The notes: a model not told the origin generated them from the sequence alone. 17,054 nucleotides of DNA from an uncultured Clostridia bacterium (GCA_934489915.1 CAKSSZ010000011.1:1-17054), one strand, 5' to 3'; shown: positions 1-7,203, numbered from the stretch's first letter. Numbers and translations: made by a program.

Positions 1-582
1 ATGCATATCCGAGCCTAACACAATCGGCTTGCCGGAGGCCATCGCATACCGAACCGTTTTCGGAAAAAAGAAGCTGCAAAATGCGTCTGCATTCAGCTGC
101 ACTGTCAAGTCCATGGAAAGCAGCTGTTCGATCATCTCCGTATGCCGCAGCATTTCCCGGTACCGATCTAAGTGGGCAATCACCGGCCGCAGCCTGCGCA
201 CGGCAATGATGTAATAAATAGACTCCAACAGCCACGGCTGCCAGATCTCATAGGGCATTTCCAGCAAAATTACATCCGTTCCCTGGATGCACAGCCGCTC
301 CAGCCCTTCCCGCCGGCACAGTCCCTCGCTCAAATGCACCTCGCACCCCAGCCGAATCTCCGGCAGGGAGGAAAGCAAGCCGGTTTGATTCAGCGTCTCA
401 TACGCATGGCTGCGCCGCTGCAAAAAGGAGTCCACCGATTCCTCCTCCCCATAATAATGAGAGGAGGCAACAACTGTGGTCACCCCCTGCTTCTGCACCG
501 TTTTTAACAGATTGAAGGATACCGTCGGATCCTGTGCCCCGTCGTCCATGCCGGGGAGGATGTGACTGTGAAAATCAATCAT
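1..582 (-). CDS. cpsB: Tyrosine-protein phosphatase, CpsB/YwqE PHP family (3' end cut by window edge)
   Basis: Manganese-dependent protein-tyrosine phosphatase that removes phosphates from the tyrosine tail of the partner kinase CpsD, resetting the capsule or exopolysaccharide export switch. My reading of the minus strand gives an open frame of 194 codons running off the left edge. It opens with MIDFHSHILPGMDDGA, the hallmark PHP metal-binding start (His5, His7, Asp13). Further family landmarks are SSHYYG (His42), GCEVHLS (Glu81, His83), AHLDRY (His137) and GSDMH (Asp192, His194) at the truncation. The family is usually about 240-260 residues, so roughly the last quarter is missing. The start at 582 is set by the homologous N-terminus and by an AGGAGCGGGA ribosome site that overlaps the TAG stop of cpsD. 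The 13-base gap indicates translational coupling in a cpsC-cpsD-cpsB operon. Confidence 0.93.
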   Translation of the reverse strand, partial: MIDFHSHILPGMDDGAQDPTVSFNLLKTVQKQGVTTVVASSHYYGEEESVDSFLQRRSHAYETLNQTGLLSSLPEIRLGCEVHLSEGLCRREGLERLCIQGTDVILLEMPYEIWQPWLLESIYYIIAVRRLRPVIAHLDRYREMLRHTEMIEQLLSMDLTVQLNADAFCSFFFPKTVRYAMASGKPIVLGSDMH

Positions 583-595
583 AGCCGTCCCGCTC

Positions 596-1360
596 CTACC
601 GATAGGTTTTATAATCGGAATATTTGTAATATTTCCCGTATTTGTAATATTTACGGTAACGATACCGATAGCCCTGCTTTTCATCCTCGGCGTCGTTCAT
701 AATAAAGCCGACCACGTTTGCCTCTGCAAATTGCAGGGTGGACAGGGCTTTTTTCAAGGCTTCATTCGCCGTATACTTCTGGCGCACCACCATCAGAACC
801 TCATCTGCCAGCTTGCTGACGATGATCCCGTCCGTCACCATATTCACCGGCGGCGTATCAATAAAAATAAAGTCATATTTCTGCTTCAGGCTGTCCAGCC
901 CCTCCTGTAATAAAGGAGAGGACAGCAGCTCCGCCGGATTGGGCGGAATGGCGCCCGAGGGAATGCAGTCCAGCCCCCATTCCTTGCTGTGGGCAATGCA
1001 TTCCTCCAGCTTGCAAAAGCCGCCTAAATAATTGGCAAGACCTGTTTCATTCTTAATATTGGCATATTGATGCACCTTGGGCTTGCGCAGATCTGCGTCA
1101 ATCACCAGCACCTTTACGCCGGTCATGGCAAACGCAATGGCAGTGTTCAGAGTGGTGGTGGTTTTCCCCTCGCCGGGGATGGCGCTGGTCAGCACAATGG
1201 TGTGGCACCCTTCTTTTTTCTGAATGGCAAATAAAATGTTGGTGCGAGCCGTTTTGTACGCCTCTTTAATCTGATAACTGACCTCTTCCGCCAACAGCTT
1301 GGAGCGGCACATTCCTTCCTGAGCCACAGGCTGCTTTGTTCGTTTGTTCAATTGCCACAT
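596..1360 (-). CDS. cpsD: Tyrosine-protein kinase, CpsD/CapB/YwqD family (BY-kinase catalytic subunit)
   Basis: Bacterial tyrosine kinase of 254 residues that autophosphorylates its C-terminal tyrosine tail and, with the membrane activator CpsC, controls polysaccharide assembly. Visible motifs: Walker A SAIPGEGKTTTT (Lys66), Walker A' VLVIDADLRKPK (about 84-95, Asp88/Asp90) and Walker B FIFIDTPP (about 164-171). The last 24 residues contain 11 tyrosines. There is no membrane segment, as expected when activator and kinase are separate proteins in Gram-positives. The start at 1360 is preceded by an AGGGGGGGA ribosome site that overlaps the cpsC stop codon (13-base gap). An 18-bp tandem repeat at 621-656 encodes part of the tail. 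The function is secure; which polysaccharide it serves cannot be told because the downstream biosynthesis genes are outside the window. Confidence 0.95.
   Translation of the reverse strand: MWQLNKRTKQPVAQEGMCRSKLLAEEVSYQIKEAYKTARTNILFAIQKKEGCHTIVLTSAIPGEGKTTTTLNTAIAFAMTGVKVLVIDADLRKPKVHQYANIKNETGLANYLGGFCKLEECIAHSKEWGLDCIPSGAIPPNPAELLSSPLLQEGLDSLKQKYDFIFIDTPPVNMVTDGIIVSKLADEVLMVVRQKYTANEALKKALSTLQFAEANVVGFIMNDAEDEKQGYRYRYRKYYKYGKYYKYSDYKTYR
621..656. repeat. 18-bp tandem duplication in the CpsD tyrosine tail
   Basis: Two adjacent 18-base units, 621-638 and 639-656, match at 16 of 18 positions on the plus strand (TATTTGTAATATTTCCCG, then TATTTGTAATATTTACGG). Read on the minus strand they encode KYYKYS and KYYKYG-type hexapeptides, so each unit adds three tyrosines to the autophosphorylation cluster. 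The unit is a multiple of three, so gain or loss would stay in frame. Confidence 0.85.
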
Positions 1361-1373
1361 CAGCGGTCCCCCC

Positions 1374-2060
1374 CTAAGACGATTTCTTCATTAAGTCCGG
1401 AATCACGCCCAACACCGGCAGCTGGTACTTCACAGCCAGCTCCTCTTCATCCTTAATGGTGGTATCGAACATTTCCAGCACATAAATTCCAACGGCAGAA
1501 AGCACAATGCCGATTAAAAAGCCCAAAAGCGTATTATTCCGCACGTTCGGGGAAGTGGGAGTGGTGGGCAACGCCGCATTATCGATGATCTCCACCGAGC
1601 CGGCCTTCACCACACGCATAATTTCCTGGGGTGCGTTGTTAAGCACCTCCTGCACAACCTCCCGCGCCAGCTCAGGGTTTTTACTGACAGCGCTCACCTG
1701 CAAAATTTCCGTTTCTCCCACGCCGCTCATGTTCAGCATGGCCTTCACCTGGGAGGCAGAAACCTTGGAGTTTAAGCGTTTGGAGATGGTCTGGCAAAAG
1801 GTATCGCTCTTTAAAATTTCAGAGTAGGTATTCACCAGCTGAACAGAAAGCGTATAATCATAGGTGGTGTAGGTTTTCAGCTGATTTTCCGAATTGTTGA
1901 CCACATACAGCGTCCCCTTCGAGGTATAGGTGGGGTCTACCAGATAAACGGAATACAGATAGCTGATCATCCCCATCACCACGCCGGCAATCAGCACCAC
2001 CCACCAGCGTTTTAAAAACAAATTGAAAAGGTCGTTTATTTTCAGAGCTTGCTCGTCCAT
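1374..2060 (-). CDS. cpsC: Polysaccharide co-polymerase / kinase activator, CpsC/YwqC (Wzz domain)
   Basis: Membrane protein of 228 residues that activates the CpsD kinase and helps set polysaccharide chain length. It has the typical two-helix layout: a short cytoplasmic N-terminus, a first membrane segment at about 19-38 (RWWVVLIAGVVMGMISYLY), an extracytoplasmic Wzz-like region (DPTYTSKGTLYVV and on), a proline-rich PTTPTSPN segment, a second membrane segment at about 178-197 (LLGFLIGIVLSAVGIYVLEM), then a short cytoplasmic tail that contacts the kinase in this family. The start at 2060 has an AGGAAGAGAGGAG ribosome site seven bases upstream. It is the first gene of the cps operon. A terminator hairpin (2090-2130) sits only about 30 bases upstream and I see no separate promoter between. 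Confidence 0.94.
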   Translation of the reverse strand: MDEQALKINDLFNLFLKRWWVVLIAGVVMGMISYLYSVYLVDPTYTSKGTLYVVNNSENQLKTYTTYDYTLSVQLVNTYSEILKSDTFCQTISKRLNSKVSASQVKAMLNMSGVGETEILQVSAVSKNPELAREVVQEVLNNAPQEIMRVVKAGSVEIIDNAALPTTPTSPNVRNNTLLGFLIGIVLSAVGIYVLEMFDTTIKDEEELAVKYQLPVLGVIPDLMKKSS

Positions 2061-2089
2061 ATAAAAACTCCTCTCTTCCTAAGGCAGGT

Positions 2090-2130
2090 AAAAAACGAAA
2101 TAGGCCTATGCCGGTGAAAGCACAAGCCTA
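2090..2130 (-). terminator. Rho-independent terminator after rpsU, or attenuator before cpsC
   Basis: In the minus direction an 11-bp stem (TAGGCTTGTGC / GCATAGGCCTA, two G-T wobbles; plus-strand arms 2101-2111 and 2120-2130) closes an 8-base loop. It is followed by TTTCGTTTTTT at 2100-2090. It begins 9 bases after the rpsU stop and ends about 30 bases before the cpsC start. Confidence 0.8.
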
Positions 2131-2138
2131 AGGATCGG

Positions 2139-2315
2139 TTACCGGAATTTTCTTTTTCTGGCCGCCTCTGATTTCTTTTTGCGTTTTACGCTGGGCTTTT
2201 CATAATGCTCTCTTTTGCGGATTTCCGAAAGAACGCCAGCCTTTGCGCATTGTCTTTTAAAACGTCTCAATGCACTGTCCAAAGATTCATTATCTTTAAG
2301 TCTGATTTCAGACAT
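2139..2315 (-). CDS. rpsU: Small ribosomal subunit protein bS21
   Basis: Ribosomal protein of 58 residues, found by translating the minus strand by hand. It begins MSEIRLKDNESLDSALRRF, continues through KRQCAKAGVLSEIRKREHYE and ends in a lysine/arginine-rich tail (KPSVKRKKKSEAARKRKFR). This is the full bS21 family pattern, including the conserved RREHYEKPS-type segment, and the length is normal. bS21 sits on the 30S platform near the anti-Shine-Dalgarno region and aids initiation. The ATG at 2315 is preceded by GGAGGGAGGG. A second ATG five bases upstream is out of frame and is not used. It has its own consensus promoter (2392-2421) and a terminator (2090-2130), so it can be expressed independently of the alaS-HIT genes upstream. 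Confidence 0.96.
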   Translation of the reverse strand: MSEIRLKDNESLDSALRRFKRQCAKAGVLSEIRKREHYEKPSVKRKKKSEAARKRKFR

Positions 2316-2349
2316 GTCATTTCCCTCCCTCCGTTACCGGGTTATGGCA

Positions 2350-2383
2350 ATCGGTACCAAGGGTCATTCCTTCAAATACCAAT
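2350..2383 (-). promoter_or_regulatory. Stem-loop in the rpsU 5' leader
   Basis: In the predicted rpsU leader, ATTGGTA (2383-2377) can pair with TACCGAT (2356-2350), seven pairs with one wobble. Inside it AAGG (2372-2369) can pair with CCTT (2362-2359). The structure starts within a few bases of the predicted transcription start and leaves the GGAGG ribosome site free. It matches no riboswitch I recognise; it may be a leader stem that stabilises or regulates the mRNA. Confidence 0.4.
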
Positions 2384-2391
2384 CTTCTACT

Positions 2392-2421
2392 ATTATACAT
2401 CATATCCCCCCTCTTTGTCAA
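2392..2421 (-). promoter_or_regulatory. Sigma-A promoter of rpsU
   Basis: On the minus strand TTGACA (2421-2416) and TATAAT (2397-2392) are both perfect consensus hexamers separated by 18 bases. The predicted start of transcription is near 2385, giving a leader of about 70 bases before the rpsU ATG. A run of six G residues lies in the spacer. Confidence 0.85.
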
Positions 2422-2468
2422 GATGGGAAATAGAAAAAATATAAAATCTTTCATCCTTTTTTGCCGGA

Positions 2469-2813
2469 TCAGCCCGGAGGCCACCCTAAATTTCTGCCGC
2501 CCAGCAGATGAAAATGGAGGTGACCCACCGTTTGGCCGCCGTCCACGCCGCAGTTATTCACAATACGGTAGCCGTTTTCCGCAATCCCCAGCTGCTTTGC
2601 CACCTGTGCCGCAGCCGTAAAAATTTTGGCAACGATCCATCCGTTTTCTTCATTCAGCTCATTGGCAGAGGCGATGTGCTCCTTGGGAATCAGCAGCACG
2701 TGTACCGGCGCCCCGGGATTGATATCCTCAAAGCAGTACACCCACTCGTCCTCATAGACCTTCTTGGAGGGAATTTCTCCGCTGATAATCTTACAAAACA
2801 AGCAATCTGACAT
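2469..2813 (-). CDS. HIT family (histidine triad) nucleotide-binding hydrolase, Hint type
   Basis: Small cytoplasmic nucleotide-binding hydrolase of 114 residues; Hint enzymes cleave AMP-N bonds such as adenosine phosphoramidates and aminoacyl-adenylates. The signature triad is GHLHFHLLGG (His98, His100, His102), with the upstream CLFCKIISGEIP motif (Cys4, Cys7) and the GYRIVNNCGVDGGQTV block typical of Hint proteins. A longer frame reaches 2861, but its first 16 residues do not fit the family and overlap the alaS stop. The ATG at 2813 gives the canonical MSDCLFCKI start with an AAAGGGGGA ribosome site. It lies 28 bases after alaS and is probably co-transcribed. Hydrolysis of aminoacyl-adenylates would fit the alaS neighbour, but that link is inference. 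Confidence 0.94.
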   Translation of the reverse strand: MSDCLFCKIISGEIPSKKVYEDEWVYCFEDINPGAPVHVLLIPKEHIASANELNEENGWIVAKIFTAAAQVAKQLGIAENGYRIVNNCGVDGGQTVGHLHFHLLGGRNLGWPPG

Positions 2814-2841
2814 ATTTGGTTCCCCCTTTCCCAACAACTGT

Positions 2842-5472
2842 TTACGCAATCTGGCCGGCAAGCACGCTCTGCGCCTTTTGGAGCGCTTCCCCGATTTTTT
2901 CCGGGAGCTTTGCGCCTGCCTGTGCAGAATCCGGCTTTCCGCCGCCGGAGCCGCCTGCCGCCGCTGCGACTTCCTTAATCAGCCTTCCGCAGTGTGCGCC
3001 CCGCTCTACCGCCTCACGGGAGGCGCAGGCCATCAGCTGCACCCGCTCGCCTTCCGCCGCCAGCACCAGCACATAGGCACCCGTCATCCGATCCCGCAGC
3101 AGGTCCGCATATTGGAGCAGCTCATCCCTGCCCCCTGCAAGACGGTGACACAGCAGGCTTACGCCGTTCACCTGCACCGCCTCCTGCAGCACGCTGTCCA
3201 AAGACCCCTGGGCAAGCTTTGCCTGCAGGGCTTCCTTTTCCCGCTTCAGTTCCTTCAGCTGACTGTTCAGCTCATCGATTTTATGCACCGCTTCCTCTGC
3301 CGGCGCCCGCAGCGCTGCGGACACCTGAGCAGCAAACGCATTGCATTCCTGCAAACGTTCCAGCACCGCCCGGCCGGTGATTCCTTCAATTCTTCTCACC
3401 CCGGCTGCAATGCCGCTTTCCGACGTAATCTGGAACAGCGCCGCCTGGCTGGTGTTGCTCAAATGGGTACCGCCGCAAAATTCCACGCTCTTGTCTCCCA
3501 TGGAAACCACCCGTACCGTTTCCCCGTATTTTTCACCGAACAGCGCAGTGGCGCCGGTTTTTTGCGCCTCCTCCCGCTTCATCACCTGTACGGAGATGGG
3601 CAGAGCCGCTAAAATCATTTCGTTCACCAGAGCCTCAACCTTCGCCAATTCCTCTGCCGTCATCGCAGAAAAATGGGAAAAGTCAAACCGCAGATGGTGT
3701 TCATTCACCAAAGAACCCGCCTGTGCCACATGATCCCCCAGCACCTGCTTTAACGCAGCCTGGAGCAGGTGAGTGGTGGAATGGTTCCGGGCAATGGCTG
3801 CCCGGCGGTCGCCGTCCACCTCCATGGAAAGGGTATCCCCCAGCTTCACACAGCCCTCGTCCAGTCGGCAGGTGTGCAGAAATTTCCCGTTTTGCTTTTT
3901 GCAGTCCAGCACCGCCGCCTGTCCGCCTGCACAGGAAACAGTCCCCCGGTCGCCTACCTGACCGCCGCTTTCGCCGTAAAACACCGTTTTGTCCGTCATC
4001 AGCACAAACTGACCCTCCCGGATCTCCTCCTGTGCCTGACCGTCCGCAAACAGCAAAATCACCTTGCCGCTGCAACATAATGCGTCATATCCCAAAAATT
4101 CCGTATCCAGAGGCTTGGCAAGCTGGGTGAGTGCGTCCTCCTTCCAGCCGGCGGTTTCCATATCCCCCCGGGCGGAACGGGCCCGCTCCCGCTGTGCGTC
4201 CATTTCCTTCTGATAGCCCGCCTCGTCCACGGCAATCCCCTGCTCCTCCGCAATTTCCCGGGTCAGATCAATGGGGAAGCCATAGGTATCGTACAGCTTA
4301 AACGCCTTTTCCCCGGACAGCGTCTTGCTGCCGGCTGTGGCGGTTTCCTTCAAATAATCGTTGAGAATGCCCAAGCCCTGGTCGATGGTCTCGTCAAACC
4401 GCTCTTCCTCCAGCTTCACAATCTTTTCAATATATGCCTGCTTTTCTTTCAGTTCCGGGTAGCCGGACAGAGATTCGGTCACCACCGTTCCCACCACCTG
4501 GTACAAGAACGGGTGGTCAATCCCCAGCAGCTTGCCGTGACGGGCAGCCCGCCGCAGCAGCCGCCGCAGCACATAGCCCCGCCCCTCGTTGGAGGGCAGA
4601 ACGCCATCGCAGATCATAAACACCGTGCCCCGGATGTGGTCGGTGATGACCCGCAAAGAAACGTCCGCCTTTTCGTCCTTTTTATATTCCATTCCGGCAA
4701 TCCGGCAAATATGCTTCATCACATTCTGGATGGTGTCCACCTCAAACAGGTTGTCCACCCCCTGCATAATGGCGGCAATCCGCTCTAACCCCATGCCCGT
4801 ATCGATATTGGGGTGCGCCAGAGGATGGTATTCCCCCTGCTCGTCCTTATCAAACTGGGTAAAGACCAGGTTCCAGAATTCCACGTACCGGTCGCAGTCG
4901 CACCCGACGCCGCAGTTCGGACTGCCGCAGCCGTATTCCTCGCCCCGGTCAAAATAAATCTCCGAGCAGGGACCGCACGGACCTGTACCGATCTCCCAGA
5001 AATTATCCTCCTTGCCCATGCGCACCACCCGGTCGGGGGCAACGCCCACCTGCTTTGTCCAGATGTCAAAGGCCTCGTCGTCATCCTGATAAATGGTGAC
5101 CCACAGCCGGTCAACCGGCAGCTCCATTTCTTTGGTCACAAATTCCCAAGCCCACGCAGTGGCTTCTTTTTTAAAATAATCCCCAAAGGAAAAGTTCCCC
5201 AGCATTTCAAAAAAAGTACCGTGGCGGGCGGTCTTGCCCACCCGTTCAATATCCGGCGTGCGGATACATTTCTGGCAGGTGGTCACTCGCTTGCGGGGAG
5301 GGACCTCCTTCCCGGTGAAATATGGTTTTAAGGGTGCCATTCCCGCATTGATCAACAACAGGCTGGCGTCATTTTGCGGAACCAGCGGAAAGCTGGGCAG
5401 TCGCAAATGCCCCTTGGATTCAAAAAAACGCAAGAACCGTTCTCTGATTTCATTTAACCCTAATTGCTCCAT
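2842..5472 (-). CDS. alaS: Alanine--tRNA ligase
   Basis: Charges tRNA-Ala with alanine and edits mischarged Ser/Gly-tRNA. With the chosen start the protein is 876 residues, the usual family length. The class II catalytic core opens with the family block ESKGHLRLPSFPLVPQNDAS; later come GTGPCGPCSEIYFD, GMGLERIAAIMQG and ITDHIRGTVFMICDG. The editing domain shows HSTTH (His564, His568) and CGGTH (Cys666, His670), the zinc and editing residues. A coiled helix and a glycine-rich DHHA1 end (AGGSGGGKPDSAQAG) complete it. Start choice: an ATG three codons upstream (5481) lies only three bases from TAGGAG, whereas 5472 gives the homologous MEQLGLNEIRE start at a spacing of 12; either is possible. The leader is only about 20-30 bases, so there is no T-box riboswitch. 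Confidence 0.97.
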   Translation of the reverse strand: MEQLGLNEIRERFLRFFESKGHLRLPSFPLVPQNDASLLLINAGMAPLKPYFTGKEVPPRKRVTTCQKCIRTPDIERVGKTARHGTFFEMLGNFSFGDYFKKEATAWAWEFVTKEMELPVDRLWVTIYQDDDEAFDIWTKQVGVAPDRVVRMGKEDNFWEIGTGPCGPCSEIYFDRGEEYGCGSPNCGVGCDCDRYVEFWNLVFTQFDKDEQGEYHPLAHPNIDTGMGLERIAAIMQGVDNLFEVDTIQNVMKHICRIAGMEYKKDEKADVSLRVITDHIRGTVFMICDGVLPSNEGRGYVLRRLLRRAARHGKLLGIDHPFLYQVVGTVVTESLSGYPELKEKQAYIEKIVKLEEERFDETIDQGLGILNDYLKETATAGSKTLSGEKAFKLYDTYGFPIDLTREIAEEQGIAVDEAGYQKEMDAQRERARSARGDMETAGWKEDALTQLAKPLDTEFLGYDALCCSGKVILLFADGQAQEEIREGQFVLMTDKTVFYGESGGQVGDRGTVSCAGGQAAVLDCKKQNGKFLHTCRLDEGCVKLGDTLSMEVDGDRRAAIARNHSTTHLLQAALKQVLGDHVAQAGSLVNEHHLRFDFSHFSAMTAEELAKVEALVNEMILAALPISVQVMKREEAQKTGATALFGEKYGETVRVVSMGDKSVEFCGGTHLSNTSQAALFQITSESGIAAGVRRIEGITGRAVLERLQECNAFAAQVSAALRAPAEEAVHKIDELNSQLKELKREKEALQAKLAQGSLDSVLQEAVQVNGVSLLCHRLAGGRDELLQYADLLRDRMTGAYVLVLAAEGERVQLMACASREAVERGAHCGRLIKEVAAAAGGSGGGKPDSAQAGAKLPEKIGEALQKAQSVLAGQIA

Positions 5473-5484
5473 TCTAATCATCCG

Positions 5485-5490
5485 CTCCTA
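5485..5490 (-). promoter_or_regulatory. alaS ribosome-binding site with two candidate starts
   Basis: TAGGAG at 5490-5485 (minus) lies 3 bases from the ATG at 5481 and 12 bases from the in-frame ATG at 5472. Neither spacing is ideal. Family alignment by eye and the position of Cys666 favour 5472. Confidence 0.6.
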
Positions 5491-5507
5491 ATTTCAAACT
5501 ATTTCTA

Positions 5508-5536
5508 ATTATATCTGTTTTTCTTCCTATTGTCAA
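5508..5536 (-). promoter_or_regulatory. Sigma-A promoter of alaS
   Basis: TTGACA (5536-5531) and TATAAT (5513-5508) on the minus strand, both perfect consensus, spacing 17. Predicted transcription start about 5501. The short leader leaves no room for a tRNA-sensing T-box. Confidence 0.88.
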
Positions 5537-5540
5537 GGAC

Positions 5541-5552
5541 TTTTCCGGAAAA
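5541..5552. promoter_or_regulatory. 12-bp perfect palindrome between divergent promoters
   Basis: TTTTCCGGAAAA is self-complementary over 12 bases. It lies four bases upstream of the alaS -35 box, centred near -46 of that promoter, and about 24 bases upstream of the opposing -35 box. This is a reasonable position for a regulator-binding site, but no regulator is identified. Confidence 0.35.
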
Positions 5553-5575
5553 ACAGAAAAAAGAAAACATTTTTC

Positions 5576-5604
5576 TTGCCAAACAGGAAAAAATAGTGTA
5601 TAAT
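5576..5604 (+). promoter_or_regulatory. Sigma-A promoter of the DUF1858-purA transcript
   Basis: TTGCCA (5576-5581) and TATAAT (5599-5604) with 17 bases between them. Predicted start near 5611, leaving a leader of about 84 bases. The leader has only short possible stems (for example AGCC near 5652 with GGCT near 5680) and no riboswitch I recognise. Confidence 0.82.
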
Positions 5605-5694
5605 AAAGATAGTGCTGTCCGGTTCGTCCGCGCCGGAGCGTACAGGCGATCAGCCAAACCCTAAATCTGCGGGCAGAAAGGCTATGGATGTAGT

Positions 5695-5898
5695 ATGAAA
5701 ACTGTAACAAAGGATATGATTATTGCTGACGTTTTGGCGTTGGATCCCGGCACGGCGGATTTTTTCTTTGAAATCGGGATGCACTGCCTGGGCTGCCCTT
5801 CCTCCAGCGGAGAAAGCATTGAGGACGCCTGCGCCATCCACGGTGCAGATGTGGATCAGCTGCTGCAAAAGATTAACGATTACCTGGCAGGCAAATAA
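5695..5898 (+). CDS. DUF1858 domain-containing protein (small, cysteine-bearing)
   Basis: A 67-residue soluble protein, full length for a stand-alone DUF1858 domain. The family block is clear: VTKDMIIADVLALDPGTADFFFEIGMHCLGCPSSSGESIEDAC, with Cys31, Cys34 and Cys46. This domain also occurs at the N-terminus of ScdA/Ric-type iron-sulfur repair proteins and in 'hybrid-cluster-associated disulfide oxidoreductase' entries, so a role in redox or metal-cluster chemistry is plausible but unproven. Translation starts at the ATG at 5695; the site upstream is weak (GGATG), and the two ATGs just before it run into stops at once. It is the first gene after the 5576-5604 promoter and precedes purA by 33 bases, so the two are probably co-transcribed. 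Confidence 0.88.
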   Translation: MKTVTKDMIIADVLALDPGTADFFFEIGMHCLGCPSSSGESIEDACAIHGADVDQLLQKINDYLAGK

Positions 5899-5931
5899 GC
5901 GTGCCGGAACCGATAAGGGAGTTTTTTACAA

Positions 5932-7203
5932 ATGTCTACAACTGTTATCATCGGCGCCCAATGGGGCGATGAAGGAAAAGGAAAGTTTATTGACCGTCTG
6001 GCACAGAAATCGGACGTGGTCGTCCGCTCCCAGGGCGGGAACAACGCCGGTCATACGGTGGTTTCCGACAGGGAGGTGTACAAGCTCCACCTGATCCCTT
6101 CCGGGATCCTGAGCGATTCTGCCCTGTGTATCATCGGCTGCGGCGTGGTGGTTGACCCGAAGGTGCTGCTGGAAGAGATTGACGGGTTAGAGCGCCGCGG
6201 CATCTCTACCCGGAACCTGAAGGTGGACGCCCGGGCGCATGTGATCATGCCCTACCATATTGTAGAGGACGGTCTGCTGGAAAAGGCGCGCGGGAAGAGC
6301 GATATCGGCACCACCCTGCGGGGCATCGGCCCGGCTTATATGGATAAAGCGCAGCGGTGCGGGATCCGGATGCACGACCTGATTTCCCCGGCAGCCTTTG
6401 CTGAAAAAACCAAAGAAAACCTGGCATTAAAAAATCAGATTTATACCAAAGTGTACGGCCATGACCCGCTGGATGCGGAGGCGATCATTGCAGAATATAA
6501 CGGCTATGCCAAACGGCTTGCCCCTTATGTGTGCGACACCACCGTACTCACCTATAACGCCATCAAGGCGGGCAAAAAGGTGCTGTTTGAAGGCGCACAG
6601 GCAACCCTGCTGGATCTGGATCTGGGCACCTATCCCTATGTGACCTCCTCCCACCCCATCAGCGGCGGCGTGTGCACCGGCTCAGGCGTGGGTCCCACTA
6701 TGATTGAAACCTGTATCGGCGTGGGCAAGGCGTATATTACCCGTGTGGGAAAGGGTCCCTTCCCTACCGAGCTGTTTGACGAAACCGGGGAAGAAATCCG
6801 CCAAAAGGGCGGCGAGTTCGGCACCACCACCGGCCGCCCCCGGAGAACCGGCTGGTTTGATGCAGTGATGATGCGCTATGCCGTCCGCACCAACGGGCTG
6901 ACCTCCTTTGTGGTCAACAAGCTGGATCCTCTGTCCAATATCGGCGACCTGAAGCTTTGCGTCGCTTATGAAATGGACGGGGAGCGGATCACCGAGTTCC
7001 CTCCCTGCCTGGAGGATCTGGAACGGTGCAAACCCATTTATGAAACCATGCCCGGCTGGACAGAGGATATCTGCGGCATCCGCTCCTTTGATCAGCTGCC
7101 CCCCGCCGCTCAGAATTATATCAAGCGGATTGAGGAGCTTTGCGGCTGTAAGGTTTCCATGATCGGGACAGGCCCCGACCGGGACGATGTGATTGAATTA
7201 TAA
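5932..7203 (+). CDS. purA: Adenylosuccinate synthetase
   Basis: Cytoplasmic GTP-dependent enzyme joining IMP and aspartate to form adenylosuccinate, the first committed step to AMP. The 423-residue length is normal for the family. Diagnostic motifs: GAQWGDEGKGK at 8-18 (catalytic Asp13), NNAGHTVV (His41), GIGPAYMDKAQRCGIRM, EGAQATLLDLDLGTYPYVTSS, VGKGPFPTEL, GTTTGRPRRTGWFD (IMP/aspartate loop) and VNKLDPLSNIGDLKLCVAYE (guanine-binding NKLD-like motif). The ATG at 5932 has an AAGGGAG site about ten bases upstream. It follows the DUF1858 gene by 33 bases and ends at a strong terminator. There is no T-box or purine riboswitch in the transcript leader. Confidence 0.97.
   Translation: MSTTVIIGAQWGDEGKGKFIDRLAQKSDVVVRSQGGNNAGHTVVSDREVYKLHLIPSGILSDSALCIIGCGVVVDPKVLLEEIDGLERRGISTRNLKVDARAHVIMPYHIVEDGLLEKARGKSDIGTTLRGIGPAYMDKAQRCGIRMHDLISPAAFAEKTKENLALKNQIYTKVYGHDPLDAEAIIAEYNGYAKRLAPYVCDTTVLTYNAIKAGKKVLFEGAQATLLDLDLGTYPYVTSSHPISGGVCTGSGVGPTMIETCIGVGKAYITRVGKGPFPTELFDETGEEIRQKGGEFGTTTGRPRRTGWFDAVMMRYAVRTNGLTSFVVNKLDPLSNIGDLKLCVAYEMDGERITEFPPCLEDLERCKPIYETMPGWTEDICGIRSFDQLPPAAQNYIKRIEELCGCKVSMIGTGPDRDDVIEL

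Noticed and set aside
2764..5331. Several long plus-strand frames (up to 282 codons) opposite alaS
   Set aside because: All lie antisense to alanyl-tRNA synthetase and are low-complexity, proline- and arginine-rich translations without family features.
5485..5520. T-box riboswitch upstream of alaS
   Set aside because: A perfect promoter places the start about 20-30 bases before the gene, leaving no space for a T-box, and no T-box sequence or terminator is present.
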